The notes below the pieces were generated by a model, which was not told where the DNA came from, ran no database searches, and worked only from the letters and a program-made list of their open reading frames with translations. The position numbers and the translations under genes are program-made. Positions 16,294 to 24,794 of a DNA stretch of 58,237 bases are shown here, one piece after another. Each line of letters starts with the position of its first letter. The stretch's first letter is position 1. The stretch is from NCBI GenBank assembly GCA_017961625.1, contig JAGCWY010000058.1, forward strand, positions 1 to 58,237, in the 5' to 3' direction. This DNA comes from Ruminococcus sp. GTDB lineage: Bacteria > Bacillota > Clostridia > Oscillospirales > Ruminococcaceae.

Positions 16294-16365
16294 AGTGATT
16301 TACGAAACCAAGAAATTCCTATCGTTGGAGGGGGAGGAACGCAACCCGTCAATGCTTGATAACTT

Positions 16366-16408
16366 AAAAAAGCGGCTTGTATTGTAAATATTTCACAATG
16401 CAAGCCGC
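16366..16408 (-). terminator. Terminator of the 3' end of the long minus-strand run
   Basis: On the minus strand GCGGCTTGCATTGT pairs with ACAATACAAGCCGC (one wobble; 16408-16395 with 16385-16372) and is followed by TTTTTT (16371-16366). It lies about 140 bases beyond the last gene of the run that contains purD. Confidence 0.85.
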
Positions 16409-16545
16409 CTGATTTATGCAATAGATAAAGCTTCAAAATTAATTTATCAATATCCAACGATTTCCCATTGAATTTTATGCCATTTCAGCCCTCTTATAGA
16501 AAGATGTGATAATGCATGCGGGCTTACAAGTGCCGGCGCAAAAGC

Positions 16546-17166
16546 TCAGTTGTCAATGAACTCGCTCTTGTATTCTGCCACACGAGCCTTATCGCCGTGG
16601 CAGTCTATCTCGATATCACCGTGTTCTTTCATTTTAATAATGCTCAGGAACATTATAATAAAGGCTATAGCGTTGCAGATGACACCGAAATATACTCTTA
16701 TACCTAGCAAATTTCCGAGCATACCTGCCGCGATTATGAATATACATATAATCACGAGCCTTTCCATTTTTTTATTGTTGGTATCGAGCTGAACGAAGGT
16801 CAGACATACCAAACCCGATATAATGGTGTGAATAACTGCAAGCGTCAGAGAGAAAGGATGGTAGAAGTATAGTTTAGTGGAATTGAGATCCATTAACATA
16901 ATCACAGCTTCAAAGATGACATAGAAGGTCCATGCAGCCTTGAAAGCCCTTCTAAAACGTATTGCCGAGATTATTAGCCAATCACCGAATATAAGCAGTG
17001 AAAAACCGGTTATTTCGGTAATATAGGCTATAATGGCAAGTATTCTTGTATGCAGTCCATGGGTATCGTAGGTCATATAAAAGATATAGCTTATAATTCC
17101 GAAGGCAATAAACAGGATATTACCTAAAAGGCAGAACCTAAGCCCCTTATTTAATTTTTCATGCAT
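16546..17166 (-). CDS. Hypothetical integral membrane protein
   Basis: This 206-residue protein of unknown function has about six hydrophobic segments (from residues 11-30 to 165-185) and a short charged cytoplasmic tail (MKEHGDIEIDCHGDKARV). I start at ATG 17166, because AAGGAG (17180-17175) is 8 bases upstream. The ATG at 17172 is only 2 bases from it. The ribosome binding site overlaps the purD stop, so translation is probably coupled to purD. No family recognised. Confidence 0.65.
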   Translation of the reverse strand: MHEKLNKGLRFCLLGNILFIAFGIISYIFYMTYDTHGLHTRILAIIAYITEITGFSLLIFGDWLIISAIRFRRAFKAAWTFYVIFEAVIMLMDLNSTKLYFYHPFSLTLAVIHTIISGLVCLTFVQLDTNNKKMERLVIICIFIIAAGMLGNLLGIRVYFGVICNAIAFIIMFLSIIKMKEHGDIEIDCHGDKARVAEYKSEFIDN

Positions 17167-17178
17167 TTGCATAACTCC

Positions 17179-18465
17179 TTAACCGAGAGCTTTCAGAGCT
17201 TTCTGTCCGATATCTTTTCTGAAATGAGCTCCCTCAAAGCTTATCCTGTTAACTCCGCTGTAAGCCTTATCGAGAGCAGCTTGTAAGGTGTCGCCCTTGG
17301 CAGTAACGCCGATGACTCTTCCTCCGTTGGTAAGGAATTTACTGTCTGGAGAGAGCTTTGTACCTGCGTGGTAAACAAAGCAGCCTTCCACCTGTCCCTT
17401 TTCATCGAAGCCTTTCATTTCAATGCCCTTGGGATAGCTTTCCGGATAGCCGCCGCTTGCCATGACTACGCAGGCGCAGCTGCCCTTATGCCATTTTATA
17501 TCCACTTTGCTAAGTTCGTGGTTATATATAGCCTCAAAAATCTCATAGAGGTCTGCGTCGAGCATAGGAAGGACTACCTGAGTTTCCGGGTCGCCGAAGC
17601 GGCAGTTGTATTCTATGACCTTGGGCCCCTTGGGAGTTATCATAAGGCCGAAGTAAAGGCATCCTTCAAAGGTGCGTCCCTCGGCATTCATAGCGTTCAT
17701 AGTGGGAATGAAAATCTTTTCCATGCATTCCTTGGCGATATCTTCGGTATAGCAGGGGTTGGGAGATACCGTGCCCATACCGCCGGTATTCAGCCCCTGA
17801 TCTCCGTCAAGAGCACGTTTGTGGTCCATTGAAGATATCATAGGCACCATATTTTTTCCGTCGGTGAAGCTGAGCACAGATACCTCTGGGCCTGTGAGAA
17901 ATTCCTCTATAACTATACGTGCAGAGCTCTTTCCGAATTTGAGTTCGTCAATCATCTCGTGGACAGCCTTTATGGCTTCCTCCTCATTCTGAGCGATGAT
18001 AACACCTTTTCCGAGCGCGAGACCGTCAGCCTTTATTACAGTCGGATAACTGTTCTGCTCCTTTAAATAAGCCACAGCCTTTTCAGAATCAGTGAATACC
18101 TCATAGAAAGCGGTAGGTATGTCGTACTTCTTCATGAGCTCCTTTGAAAACACCTTGGAGCCCTCAATAATAGCCGCATTAGCTTTGGGACCGAAGGTCA
18201 TGAAGCCCTCTGCCTGCAATGCGTCCACCATACCCAGTACCAGCGGGTCGTCGGGAGCTACAACTACCATATCCGGTTTTAGCTCCTTAGCGAGAGCAAC
18301 TATACCGTCAACGTCAGTCGCCGCAACATTGAAGCACTGGGCATACTTTGATATACCGCCGTTTCCGGGAGCGCAGTAGAGCTTTCCAACCTGCGGACTT
18401 TCTGCCAGCTTCATTATTATGGCGTGTTCACGGCCGCCTCCGCCGACTACTAATACGTTCTTCAT
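17179..18465 (-). CDS. purD: Phosphoribosylamine-glycine ligase (GAR synthetase)
   Basis: A 428-residue ATP-grasp enzyme that joins phosphoribosylamine and glycine (step 2 of purine synthesis). The N-terminal signature NVLVVGGGGREHAI, the ATP-grasp core (KADGLALGKGVIIA, IEEFLTGPEVSVL) and the PurD motif RFGDPETQVVLPML are all present. It is near the 3' end of a minus-strand run containing purE, C, F, M and N, the AICAR transformylase and the IMP cyclohydrolase. AGGAGG precedes the ATG. Confidence 0.97.
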   Translation of the reverse strand: MKNVLVVGGGGREHAIIMKLAESPQVGKLYCAPGNGGISKYAQCFNVAATDVDGIVALAKELKPDMVVVAPDDPLVLGMVDALQAEGFMTFGPKANAAIIEGSKVFSKELMKKYDIPTAFYEVFTDSEKAVAYLKEQNSYPTVIKADGLALGKGVIIAQNEEEAIKAVHEMIDELKFGKSSARIVIEEFLTGPEVSVLSFTDGKNMVPMISSMDHKRALDGDQGLNTGGMGTVSPNPCYTEDIAKECMEKIFIPTMNAMNAEGRTFEGCLYFGLMITPKGPKVIEYNCRFGDPETQVVLPMLDADLYEIFEAIYNHELSKVDIKWHKGSCACVVMASGGYPESYPKGIEMKGFDEKGQVEGCFVYHAGTKLSPDSKFLTNGGRVIGVTAKGDTLQAALDKAYSGVNRISFEGAHFRKDIGQKALKALG

Positions 18466-18492
18466 TGGGGTATTCCTCCTGTATGTAAATAG

Positions 18493-19475
18493 TTATTTGA
18501 TATCCTTTATGGTTATGCCGTCAAGCATTTCTTAGATATCGGCTTTTTCTTCGTCTGTTTCATATACTGCGTTGATCGTGTAGAAAAGATCGCCGTTTCT
18601 AAAAAAGTATGTATCGCTGAATAACTTATAACCACTTGATGTGGAAGCATAATCAAAATAAAAGCGCTCACATTCAAAACCAAACCTGTTCTTTTTCTCG
18701 CTTGTCAGTACAGAATATCTATCTTTTTTTTCGAGTTTTTTCTTATAGATTTCATCTGCACGGTCGGCAGGAGAATCTTTATTTTTCTCAACACATATTG
18801 AGACACAAGGAAAAGACATTTTGTCAACGCTGTCAGCCTCTGCATACCATTCCCTGACACAGAGCAGAGCGTTTTCGTGTAAAGCTTGAGCATCTTCTGT
18901 CGTGTCAAGAAGATAATACTTTGATCCCGTATCAACGCTGAACCATTCGTAGTCATATACATCAGGCTTTGTGGCAATACGGAAATCGGAAGTGTATTTC
19001 GCCGTATTTACGACATTGAATATTATCTTTTTTATTATATTTGCTTTTAACGAGCTGCTAGACCAACAGTCTGCCGACAAAAAATAAGTATCTGTTCCAA
19101 GCATATAATGCAGATTAGTTTCCGTTTTGCCTGATATTTTTTTTCCCGCTAAACTGAAATAGCCTGTATAAGGATACCCCTCAAGCTTTTCCAGTTGCTT
19201 GTTTTTTTCAGTGCTGCGATAATGGAAGAGTTCGCCTATCAGATCAGATTTATAGTTCAGATGCTCATCAGTGAAAACGATATCTTCGCCGAGACATTTG
19301 AAAGTCAGCTTATAATCGCCGTTCTGATCTTCCAGCTTGAAGCTCTTCGGGACCTTAAAGCTGTAGTTTTTCGTGGTGACAGTTTCCGTCGGTTCGGACA
19401 GATACCAGCCATAGCCTAAAAAACGGCTCCTGCAAGTGCGATAATTGCCCCTGTGATAATGATTCCTTTTTTCAT
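18493..19475 (-). pseudogene. Frameshifted exported protein with an extra in-frame stop
   Basis: ATG at 19475 starts a signal-peptide-like MKKGIIITGAIIALAGAVF and stops at once in a run of six T (19423-19418 on the plus strand reads A6). With one more T the frame continues FLGYGWYLSEPTETVTTKNY for about 310 residues in total, through GTDTYFLSADCWSS to EEKADI. There a TAA (18532-18534) is followed in frame by EMLDGITIKDIK and a second TAA at 18493-18495. Two separate lesions suggest a true pseudogene. The first could be homopolymer slippage or a sequencing error. A relative of the lipoprotein at 20133-20705 is possible; the family is unknown. Confidence 0.7.
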
Positions 19476-19522
19476 TTTTTTAGTTTCCCCTTTGAATCTT
19501 CATTATATCATGTTTGTTTTAA

Positions 19523-20038
19523 TCATTTGTACTTAAGATGCTTAACATGTCTGTCCTCGTCTATACCGAGAGCGGCAGCAGTGCATACCAGCACCAGTGC
19601 TCCCACAAGGAATATAGAGAAGAAAAATGTTATATACTCAGTACGCTGTATCAGCCAGCCCTCGGAAGCGTAGGACTTCATCGAGGAGCGAGAGATAAGC
19701 AGCGCCAGTACGTGTTCGGCTGTGAACCCCAGTATCCACAGAGCAGGAGCCGCTTTGAGAGTGCGCCTGCACCGCTTTGCAGAAAAAGCCCAGCCAGTAC
19801 AGCTGATTATATAAGCAATAAAGGGAAGCCATACTATCTCTGCGAGACAAAGCAGAAGTCTGCATTTTCCTGATATCATCATCTCCGGGTGAGCCTCCCT
19901 GAAGGCTTCGCCGGCAAACGCGCCGAATACAGTACCTGAAAGTATATAGGCGAGGATTGCAAGTATGATGTATGTGACGCAGAAAACAGACGCTGTGATG
20001 TATAGCTTCCTTAAAGATATTGAATTGTAGCTGCCCAT
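19523..20038 (-). CDS. Hypothetical four-helix membrane protein
   Basis: This 171-residue protein has four hydrophobic segments (about residues 12-35, 62-82, 96-116 and 135-155). A GGGGGG ribosome binding site precedes the ATG, and it has its own promoter at 20100-20128. I do not recognise the family. It lies in the purine run between purD and a lipoprotein gene. Confidence 0.7.
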   Translation of the reverse strand: MGSYNSISLRKLYITASVFCVTYIILAILAYILSGTVFGAFAGEAFREAHPEMMISGKCRLLLCLAEIVWLPFIAYIISCTGWAFSAKRCRRTLKAAPALWILGFTAEHVLALLISRSSMKSYASEGWLIQRTEYITFFFSIFLVGALVLVCTAAALGIDEDRHVKHLKYK

Positions 20039-20099
20039 AGTTTTTCCCCCCGAATAAACAAAACATAATGGTGCATATCCGCCTTATTTAGTTATATAT

Positions 20100-20128
20100 A
20101 GTATATCATAATGGGCCGGATATTGCAA
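20100..20128 (-). promoter_or_regulatory. Internal promoter within the purine run
   Basis: On the minus strand TTGCAA (20128-20123), 17 bases and TATACT (20105-20100) form a good sigma-A promoter for the four-helix membrane protein and perhaps for purD. Confidence 0.7.
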
Positions 20129-20132
20129 GATG

Positions 20133-20705
20133 TTATTTTTCGTCAGCTAGCTTTATGCTGCTGAGAAGCTCTGCTATTTTTCCGTCCACAAATCCGAAGT
20201 TATTGCTTTCTGCATAAGCGCACAGGTAATTGTTGCCGCAGTCGGCAATATAGGTCCTGCCGTGAAGGTCTTCGTTTATCGACCATTCGTAGTAATAGAA
20301 GTTTCTGTTAGCTGTAGCAAGAGTTCCCGTAGATACAACGTCGTCGTCGTTTATCACTGAGAGCACCTTGAACTGTGCGTCGTTCCCGTTTCTCTGTTCC
20401 TCAGACCTAAAAAGCGTTATGCCGCAGATAGTCAGTTCCTTGGCAGCCTTCATACGGAAATCGCATATATCGTCTGAGGCATCGGTGTAGTTCCAGATAG
20501 TTGGGTCAGCAAAAAAAGTGAAGTCGTCACATGTTACGTTGCCTTTATTGTAGCTGAGCACTTCCTTTTTCAGTTCTATTTTCGTTCCCTGTTCAGTAGC
20601 GGCTGGACTTTCTGAGGGAACATATGACTTTTGCTTAGTGCAGCCGCAGAAGGATGTGGAAAGAACAATTGCAGAGATTATAGATATTATAGTGTTTTTG
20701 TTCAT
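20133..20705 (-). CDS. Hypothetical lipoprotein
   Basis: A 190-residue protein with a signal peptide ending at a cysteine pair (LSTSFCGCTKQ), which suggests lipid attachment, followed by a threonine/proline linker. A folded domain contains FTFFADPTIWNYTD and ends FVDGKIAELLSSIKLADEK. This C-terminal layout resembles the pseudogene at 18493-19475, so the two may be distant paralogues. Function unknown. It starts just after the stem-loop that follows the AICAR transformylase gene. Confidence 0.7.
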   Translation of the reverse strand: MNKNTIISIISAIVLSTSFCGCTKQKSYVPSESPAATEQGTKIELKKEVLSYNKGNVTCDDFTFFADPTIWNYTDASDDICDFRMKAAKELTICGITLFRSEEQRNGNDAQFKVLSVINDDDVVSTGTLATANRNFYYYEWSINEDLHGRTYIADCGNNYLCAYAESNNFGFVDGKIAELLSSIKLADEK

Positions 20706-20724
20706 CGGTTTCTCCTTGTAATAA

Positions 20725-20748
20725 GGCTGCGGTCAGGGAACCGCAGCC
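20725..20748 (-). terminator. Stem-loop after the AICAR transformylase gene
   Basis: GGCTGCGGT (20725-20733) and ACCGCAGCC (20740-20748) form a perfect 9-bp stem with a 6-base loop. There is no good T tract, so it may be an mRNA-processing or attenuation structure rather than a strong terminator. Confidence 0.55.
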
Positions 20749-20761
20749 GGCAATTTGGTTA

Positions 20762-21943
20762 TCAGTGGTGGAAAAGTCTTATTCCTGTGAATGCCATTGC
20801 TATGTTATATTTATTGCAGGTTTCGATAACGTTGTCGTCGCGGATAGAGCCGCCGGGTTCTGCGATGTATTCAACGCCTGATTTCTTAGCGCGTTCGATG
20901 TTATCGCCGAAGGGGAAGAAGGCGTCAGAGCCGAGGCATACACCGGTATTCTTTGCGAGCCAAGCTTTCTTTTCCTCGCGGGTAAATACAGCAGGTTTAA
21001 CCTTGAATATTCTCTGCCACTCGCCCTCGCGGAGAACGTCCTCGTATTCGTCACCAATATATACGTCTATAGCGTTGTCACGGTCTGCGCGGCGGATATC
21101 GTCAACGAACTGAAGTCCCATTACCTGCGGAGACTGTCTAAGCCACCAATTGTCAGCCTTCTGACCTGCAAGGCGTGTGCAGTGGATACGTGACTGCTGA
21201 CCTGCACCGATTCCGATAGCCTGTCCGTCTTTGACGTAGCATACGGAGTTGGACTGGGTATATTTAAGAGTGATAAGGGAGATAAGGAGGTCGTCTTTCT
21301 TGTCATCGGGGATATCCTTATTGTCTGTAACTATATTTGCGAGGAGCTCGCGGTTTATATCAAGCTCATTACGCCCCTGCTCAAAGGAAACGCCATATAC
21401 CTGCTTTGTCTCAATTGGAGCAGGCTTATAGTTCTCGTTCATTTTTAGTATACAGTAGGTTCCTTTTCTCTTGGATTTAAGTATCTCCAGAGCCTCAGGC
21501 TCGTAATCGGGAGCGATAACGCCGTCGGATACCTCGCGCTGTATCATCTTGGCTGTGCATATGTCTACCTTGTCCGAAAGAGCGATAAAGTCACCATAGG
21601 AGGACATTCTGTCAGCACCTCTTGCTCTTGCGTATGCGCTTGCAAGGGGAGTGAGTTCGCCAAGGTCGTCCACCCAGTATATCTTTTTGAGATCGTCACT
21701 GAGCGGTCTGCCGATAGCAGCTCCTGCTGGGGAAACGTGCTTGAAAGAGGTAGCTGCGCACGTACCTGTAGCAGCTTTGAGCTCCTTTACCAGCTGCCAG
21801 CCGTTGAAGGCGTCAAGCAGGTTTATATATCCGGGCTTTCCGCAGAGCACCTCGATAGGGAGCTCGCTGCCGTCAGCCATATAAACTCTTGAAGGCTTCT
21901 GATTTGGGTTACAGCCGTATTTTAACTGCATTTCATTTGACAT
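20762..21943 (-). CDS. Stand-alone AICAR transformylase (PurH C-terminal activity only)
   Basis: A 393-residue enzyme that formylates AICAR to FAICAR with formyl-tetrahydrofolate. It starts with QLKYGCNPNQKPSRVY and carries the active-site Lys-His motif (SFKHVSPAGAA). It ends with SDAFFPFGDNIERAKKSGVE and EPGGSIRDDNVIETC, all typical of the AICARFT domain. The N-terminal MGS-like IMP cyclohydrolase domain of normal PurH (about 200 residues) is absent. A separate PurO-type cyclohydrolase is encoded 1.5 kb upstream in the same run, so the pathway is completed by two proteins. Start ATG 21943 follows AAGGAGG. Confidence 0.93.
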   Translation of the reverse strand: MSNEMQLKYGCNPNQKPSRVYMADGSELPIEVLCGKPGYINLLDAFNGWQLVKELKAATGTCAATSFKHVSPAGAAIGRPLSDDLKKIYWVDDLGELTPLASAYARARGADRMSSYGDFIALSDKVDICTAKMIQREVSDGVIAPDYEPEALEILKSKRKGTYCILKMNENYKPAPIETKQVYGVSFEQGRNELDINRELLANIVTDNKDIPDDKKDDLLISLITLKYTQSNSVCYVKDGQAIGIGAGQQSRIHCTRLAGQKADNWWLRQSPQVMGLQFVDDIRRADRDNAIDVYIGDEYEDVLREGEWQRIFKVKPAVFTREEKKAWLAKNTGVCLGSDAFFPFGDNIERAKKSGVEYIAEPGGSIRDDNVIETCNKYNIAMAFTGIRLFHH

Positions 21944-21966
21944 TGTTAATGTCCTCCTTATATATT

Positions 21967-21998
21967 AATTCATAATTCGTAATGCTTAATGCATAATT
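21967..21998. repeat. AATTCGTAATGC-type repeat fragment
   Basis: The stretch reads ATAATTCGTAATGCTTAATG and then CATAATTAT, an imperfect inverted repeat. It shares AATTCGTAATGC with the outer arm of the groES-groEL element. It lies between a HAD gene and the AICAR transformylase gene. Confidence 0.45.
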
Positions 21999-22017
21999 AT
22001 TCAGCCTGTTTTAAGGT

Positions 22018-22488
22018 TCAGTCAGCTTTGTTCCTTTTTATCCTAGCAAGCTCCTTGCGGATATTGTCAGCCCATTCAGTATCATCGTTGCTTATACGAT
22101 AAACTCTGAAACCGTTGGCGATACCGTTTTCATAAACAGACTTTTCATCGTCTACATGAAGATCTATCCGGTAAGCAGCAGGATATTTTGATGGGAAATT
22201 TGCTCTTCCTTTTGCAACTTCCTTTTCATGGCGGATGGCGTTGACTATGCTGTCAATCCTAATGCCGTAATGCCTGAATATACCGCGGATATACCTTTCG
22301 CTCCTGTTGGATGTGGTATATATCCACAGTTCAGTATCGGAAGAATTAATCTCTTTTAGGAGTTCCACAGCGCCCTTTCTGAGCTTGTCCTTGTATATCT
22401 TGTTATACGGGAATTTCAGCTCAGGCTCAATGGGGACTTCCGCTGGATTCACAAAAAGTGTTTCATCAAGGTCAAAGGATATTTTCAT
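22018..22488 (-). CDS. HAD-like phosphatase
   Basis: A 156-residue protein with the HAD nucleophile motif at its N-terminus (ISFDLDETLF), a motif II region (LWIYTTSNRSERYIR), a conserved lysine region and an acidic motif IV (RIDLHVDDEKSV). The small size and lack of an obvious cap place it among short NIF/FCP-like HADs. The substrate is unknown. It starts 6 bases after the upstream lipoprotein gene and is presumably co-transcribed. Confidence 0.78.
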   Translation of the reverse strand: MKISFDLDETLFVNPAEVPIEPELKFPYNKIYKDKLRKGAVELLKEINSSDTELWIYTTSNRSERYIRGIFRHYGIRIDSIVNAIRHEKEVAKGRANFPSKYPAAYRIDLHVDDEKSVYENGIANGFRVYRISNDDTEWADNIRKELARIKRNKAD

Positions 22489-22494
22489 AATACA

Positions 22495-23454
22495 TCAATC
22501 AGCCTGTTTAAGGTCTTCGTACTCATATTCCGTCACGGTGAGCTTGTTTTTTGATATGTAATTATCCTCAATATATATCATACGTCCCTCTTCATCGTAC
22601 CTTAGCTCCTTAGTACGTACTATCCTTTCGGTATCGGGGTCAGGCATAAGAATGATATCTAAGGACATTAAGTCGCCGTTATCGTTGTATTTTGCGTTCT
22701 GTATCAAAGCGTAGTCGGCTCCTTCTTCCTTCCCGTAATCCGAATAACAACTTATTGAAGAAAGGGGATAGTTTTCTTCAGTATATGTCATTGAGACAGA
22801 GGAATACTTCTGGTTGCTGTAACGAATGAAAGTAATATTACCGTTATCGTCAAACTCGCAGTCTGAATAATCTGTTTTGTTATCGCTCAGTATTTCATTG
22901 TAATCGGTTCCAGGGTCATATATGATTTCGTGTGCGGCGTATTGATGATGATTGCTGTCATATATCATATCAAGTTCAAAGCTTGTTTTTTCGTTTTCCT
23001 TACCTTCAACTCTTATATTGTCGCCGTTTTCGTTATACTTGTAATAATTCTCGCTTTCTCCCAGAATACGGGAATTGATTTTTTCATAAGACATACTCCC
23101 GTTTTCGTCATAAAGGTACTCTATCCTTGAATCTATCGTTTCCTCACCTGTTTCAGGGTCAACTTTTATTTTGAGCAGAACGTCGTCATGATTGTTGAGA
23201 TAACAAACGGTTATTGAACTTATTTCGTCGTTAACTGTTGTTACTTCCGTCTTTTTTGTCACTGCTTCCGCAGGTATCTCGGCAGAAAGCTCTGATTTCG
23301 CCGTTGTTTCCTGAGGGCAATTCTCTGAGGCAGTTCCCTCCACGGCGGTATCAGCTGTTATGTATTCGTCTTGGCTTATTTCACTGCTTGTGTCTCCGCA
23401 ACCGGTTGCTGTCATTAGACAAAGCAGCATAAGTAGAATACTGAATGTTTTCAT
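22495..23454 (-). CDS. Putative lipoprotein with YD-like repeats
   Basis: This 319-residue protein starts with a lipoprotein signal (MLLCLMTATGCGD). A Ser/Thr/Glu-rich linker to about residue 75 follows, then several copies of a Y(D/N)ENG-type motif (YLYDENGSMSYEKI, YKYNENGDNIRVEG, AKYNDNGDLMSLDI, LRYDEEGRMIYIED). The motifs resemble RHS/YD-repeat beta-strands or MORN-like modules. It is probably surface-exposed. Function is unknown. It lies between the IMP cyclohydrolase and a HAD gene with gaps of 6-10 bases. Confidence 0.72.
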   Translation of the reverse strand: MKTFSILLMLLCLMTATGCGDTSSEISQDEYITADTAVEGTASENCPQETTAKSELSAEIPAEAVTKKTEVTTVNDEISSITVCYLNNHDDVLLKIKVDPETGEETIDSRIEYLYDENGSMSYEKINSRILGESENYYKYNENGDNIRVEGKENEKTSFELDMIYDSNHHQYAAHEIIYDPGTDYNEILSDNKTDYSDCEFDDNGNITFIRYSNQKYSSVSMTYTEENYPLSSISCYSDYGKEEGADYALIQNAKYNDNGDLMSLDIILMPDPDTERIVRTKELRYDEEGRMIYIEDNYISKNKLTVTEYEYEDLKQAD

Positions 23455-23464
23455 TTGCTGAGGA

Positions 23465-24178
23465 TTACTTGTTCTTGTTTACGATACGTGTCTCCTCAGT
23501 ATTGGAATCTAGGTTAACGTAGCGTACAAAGAGGGAAACCTTGTTATCTGCGTTGAGGTTGTTCCAGAGCAAGTCCGTAAACTCATCAATATTACCGCTG
23601 ATACCTACGAGCTTGGGTTCGCCCTCAAAGCTCGGCAGGGGAGAACCGTCTCCCATATATGTGTGGATAAAGTGGCCCTCGCCTGCAATGGGGTTATTAT
23701 AGCTGAAGGTGAATCTCTGACATGAAGAGGGATCACCGTTTGCGCTTTTCAGTATTGACATAGCGTAGTTGAATCCATCGCCGCCGAAACGGAGTATGCC
23801 TGAGATACGGGGAGTATAGTTTGGAGCATCGTCCTCGAACTCTCTTGTGCGGAGAGACTGCTCGAAGGTGTACTGCTTGTCCATTAGCTCGTAGATGGTG
23901 TCTGTCTGGTCGCCGTTTGTAACGATAAGCTTGTTCCCGAGAACTCTTACTGGAGCGTAGATTATAAGGTGTGGATCGGTGAGCTTTGAGGGATCAAACG
24001 CCTCTGTGCGTATGCCCTTTCCGTCCTCGATGAATACGCGGTTGCGGCTGTTCTCGCTCCTGCCCATGATGAAATAGGCAGTTACAGCGTACTTTCCGCA
24101 GTCTGATTTACCGATGACGATACCTCTTCCGGGATAAGCGTTTGTGCTGAGTTCCTTTGCAAGATCGAGCTTTTTCAT
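23465..24178 (-). CDS. IMP cyclohydrolase, PurO-type
   Basis: A 237-residue enzyme that closes the second ring of FAICAR to give IMP. The family signature is clear: AYPGRGIVIGKSDCGKYAV, AYFIMGRSENSRNRVF, then PRISGILRFGGDGF, a layout of the IMP_cyclohyd (PF07826) family first known from archaeal PurO. It is unrelated to the MGS-like domain of bacterial PurH. Together with the stand-alone AICAR transformylase it replaces bifunctional PurH. It follows the two CmpB-type genes and precedes a lipoprotein gene. Start ATG 24178 has AAAGGAG upstream. Confidence 0.9.
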   Translation of the reverse strand: MKKLDLAKELSTNAYPGRGIVIGKSDCGKYAVTAYFIMGRSENSRNRVFIEDGKGIRTEAFDPSKLTDPHLIIYAPVRVLGNKLIVTNGDQTDTIYELMDKQYTFEQSLRTREFEDDAPNYTPRISGILRFGGDGFNYAMSILKSANGDPSSCQRFTFSYNNPIAGEGHFIHTYMGDGSPLPSFEGEPKLVGISGNIDEFTDLLWNNLNADNKVSLFVRYVNLDSNTEETRIVNKNK

Positions 24179-24209
24179 AATAATAACTCCTTTCGGGTAA
24201 TTGATTATA

Positions 24210-24776
24210 TCAATATCTTAAGATAAGTGTGAGTATGAAGTCTGTTACAACTATCACCAGCACTGCAAGTGTGATGATGTTGAGAGTTTTGGGTTTCGGT
24301 TTGGCAAGAAGCCAGTTGTAGAATGGCTGAATGAAGTACATGAAAAGTATTCCGCCCATGCCGAACCTCAGAGAAGGCGAGAGCGCTATCCTTGCTTGAA
24401 AGTTTATATCATAGTCTGCGTAGGTATCCCATGGCCACGAGCCTGTGAAATATTCAAGGATATACGTGCCTGCGAGCTCCACAGCTGTTGCGACTGCCAT
24501 AGAGCCGAAGAATATTATAAATGGACGGGATATCTGCAAGAGAAGTCCGCCTTCCTTTTTCATGAACTTTGAGAAGAACAGCAGGAATAGGAGCGCTCCC
24601 ACAGCGTATATCGGACAGTAAGGTCCGAACATTATCCCAAGATTTGTGAAACCCCATTTATAGACCACTACTTCGAGAAAGACCTCGTAGCACCAGCCCA
24701 GTACAGCATACATCCAAAAACAAAGGAACAGCTTCTGAATGGTCTGCTTTTCCAATAATTCCTTTATTTTTTTCAT
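24210..24776 (-). CDS. CmpB-type (PF06541) membrane protein, copy 2
   Basis: A 188-residue membrane protein with about five helices. The N-terminal block (FWMYAVLGWCYEVFLEVVV, then FGPYCPIYAVGALLFLL) is typical of the family named putative ABC transporter type IV / CmpB (formerly DUF1113). It is a tandem paralogue of the gene just upstream, with near-identical stretches and an 18-base gap. No ATPase gene is adjacent, so a transporter role is unproven. Confidence 0.8.
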   Translation of the reverse strand: MKKIKELLEKQTIQKLFLCFWMYAVLGWCYEVFLEVVVYKWGFTNLGIMFGPYCPIYAVGALLFLLFFSKFMKKEGGLLLQISRPFIIFFGSMAVATAVELAGTYILEYFTGSWPWDTYADYDINFQARIALSPSLRFGMGGILFMYFIQPFYNWLLAKPKPKTLNIITLAVLVIVVTDFILTLILRY

Positions 24777-24794
24777 GATTTTTATGCCTCTTAG

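Larger units (their letters stand above)
16015..16545. other. Intergenic region with stacked stem-loops, about 530 bases
   Basis: It holds a small broken reading frame (16060-16174), terminators at 16199-16227 and 16247-16273, a palindrome at 16275-16293 that resembles one at 41239-41257, and a minus-strand terminator at 16366-16408. No intact gene is visible. Confidence 0.6.
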
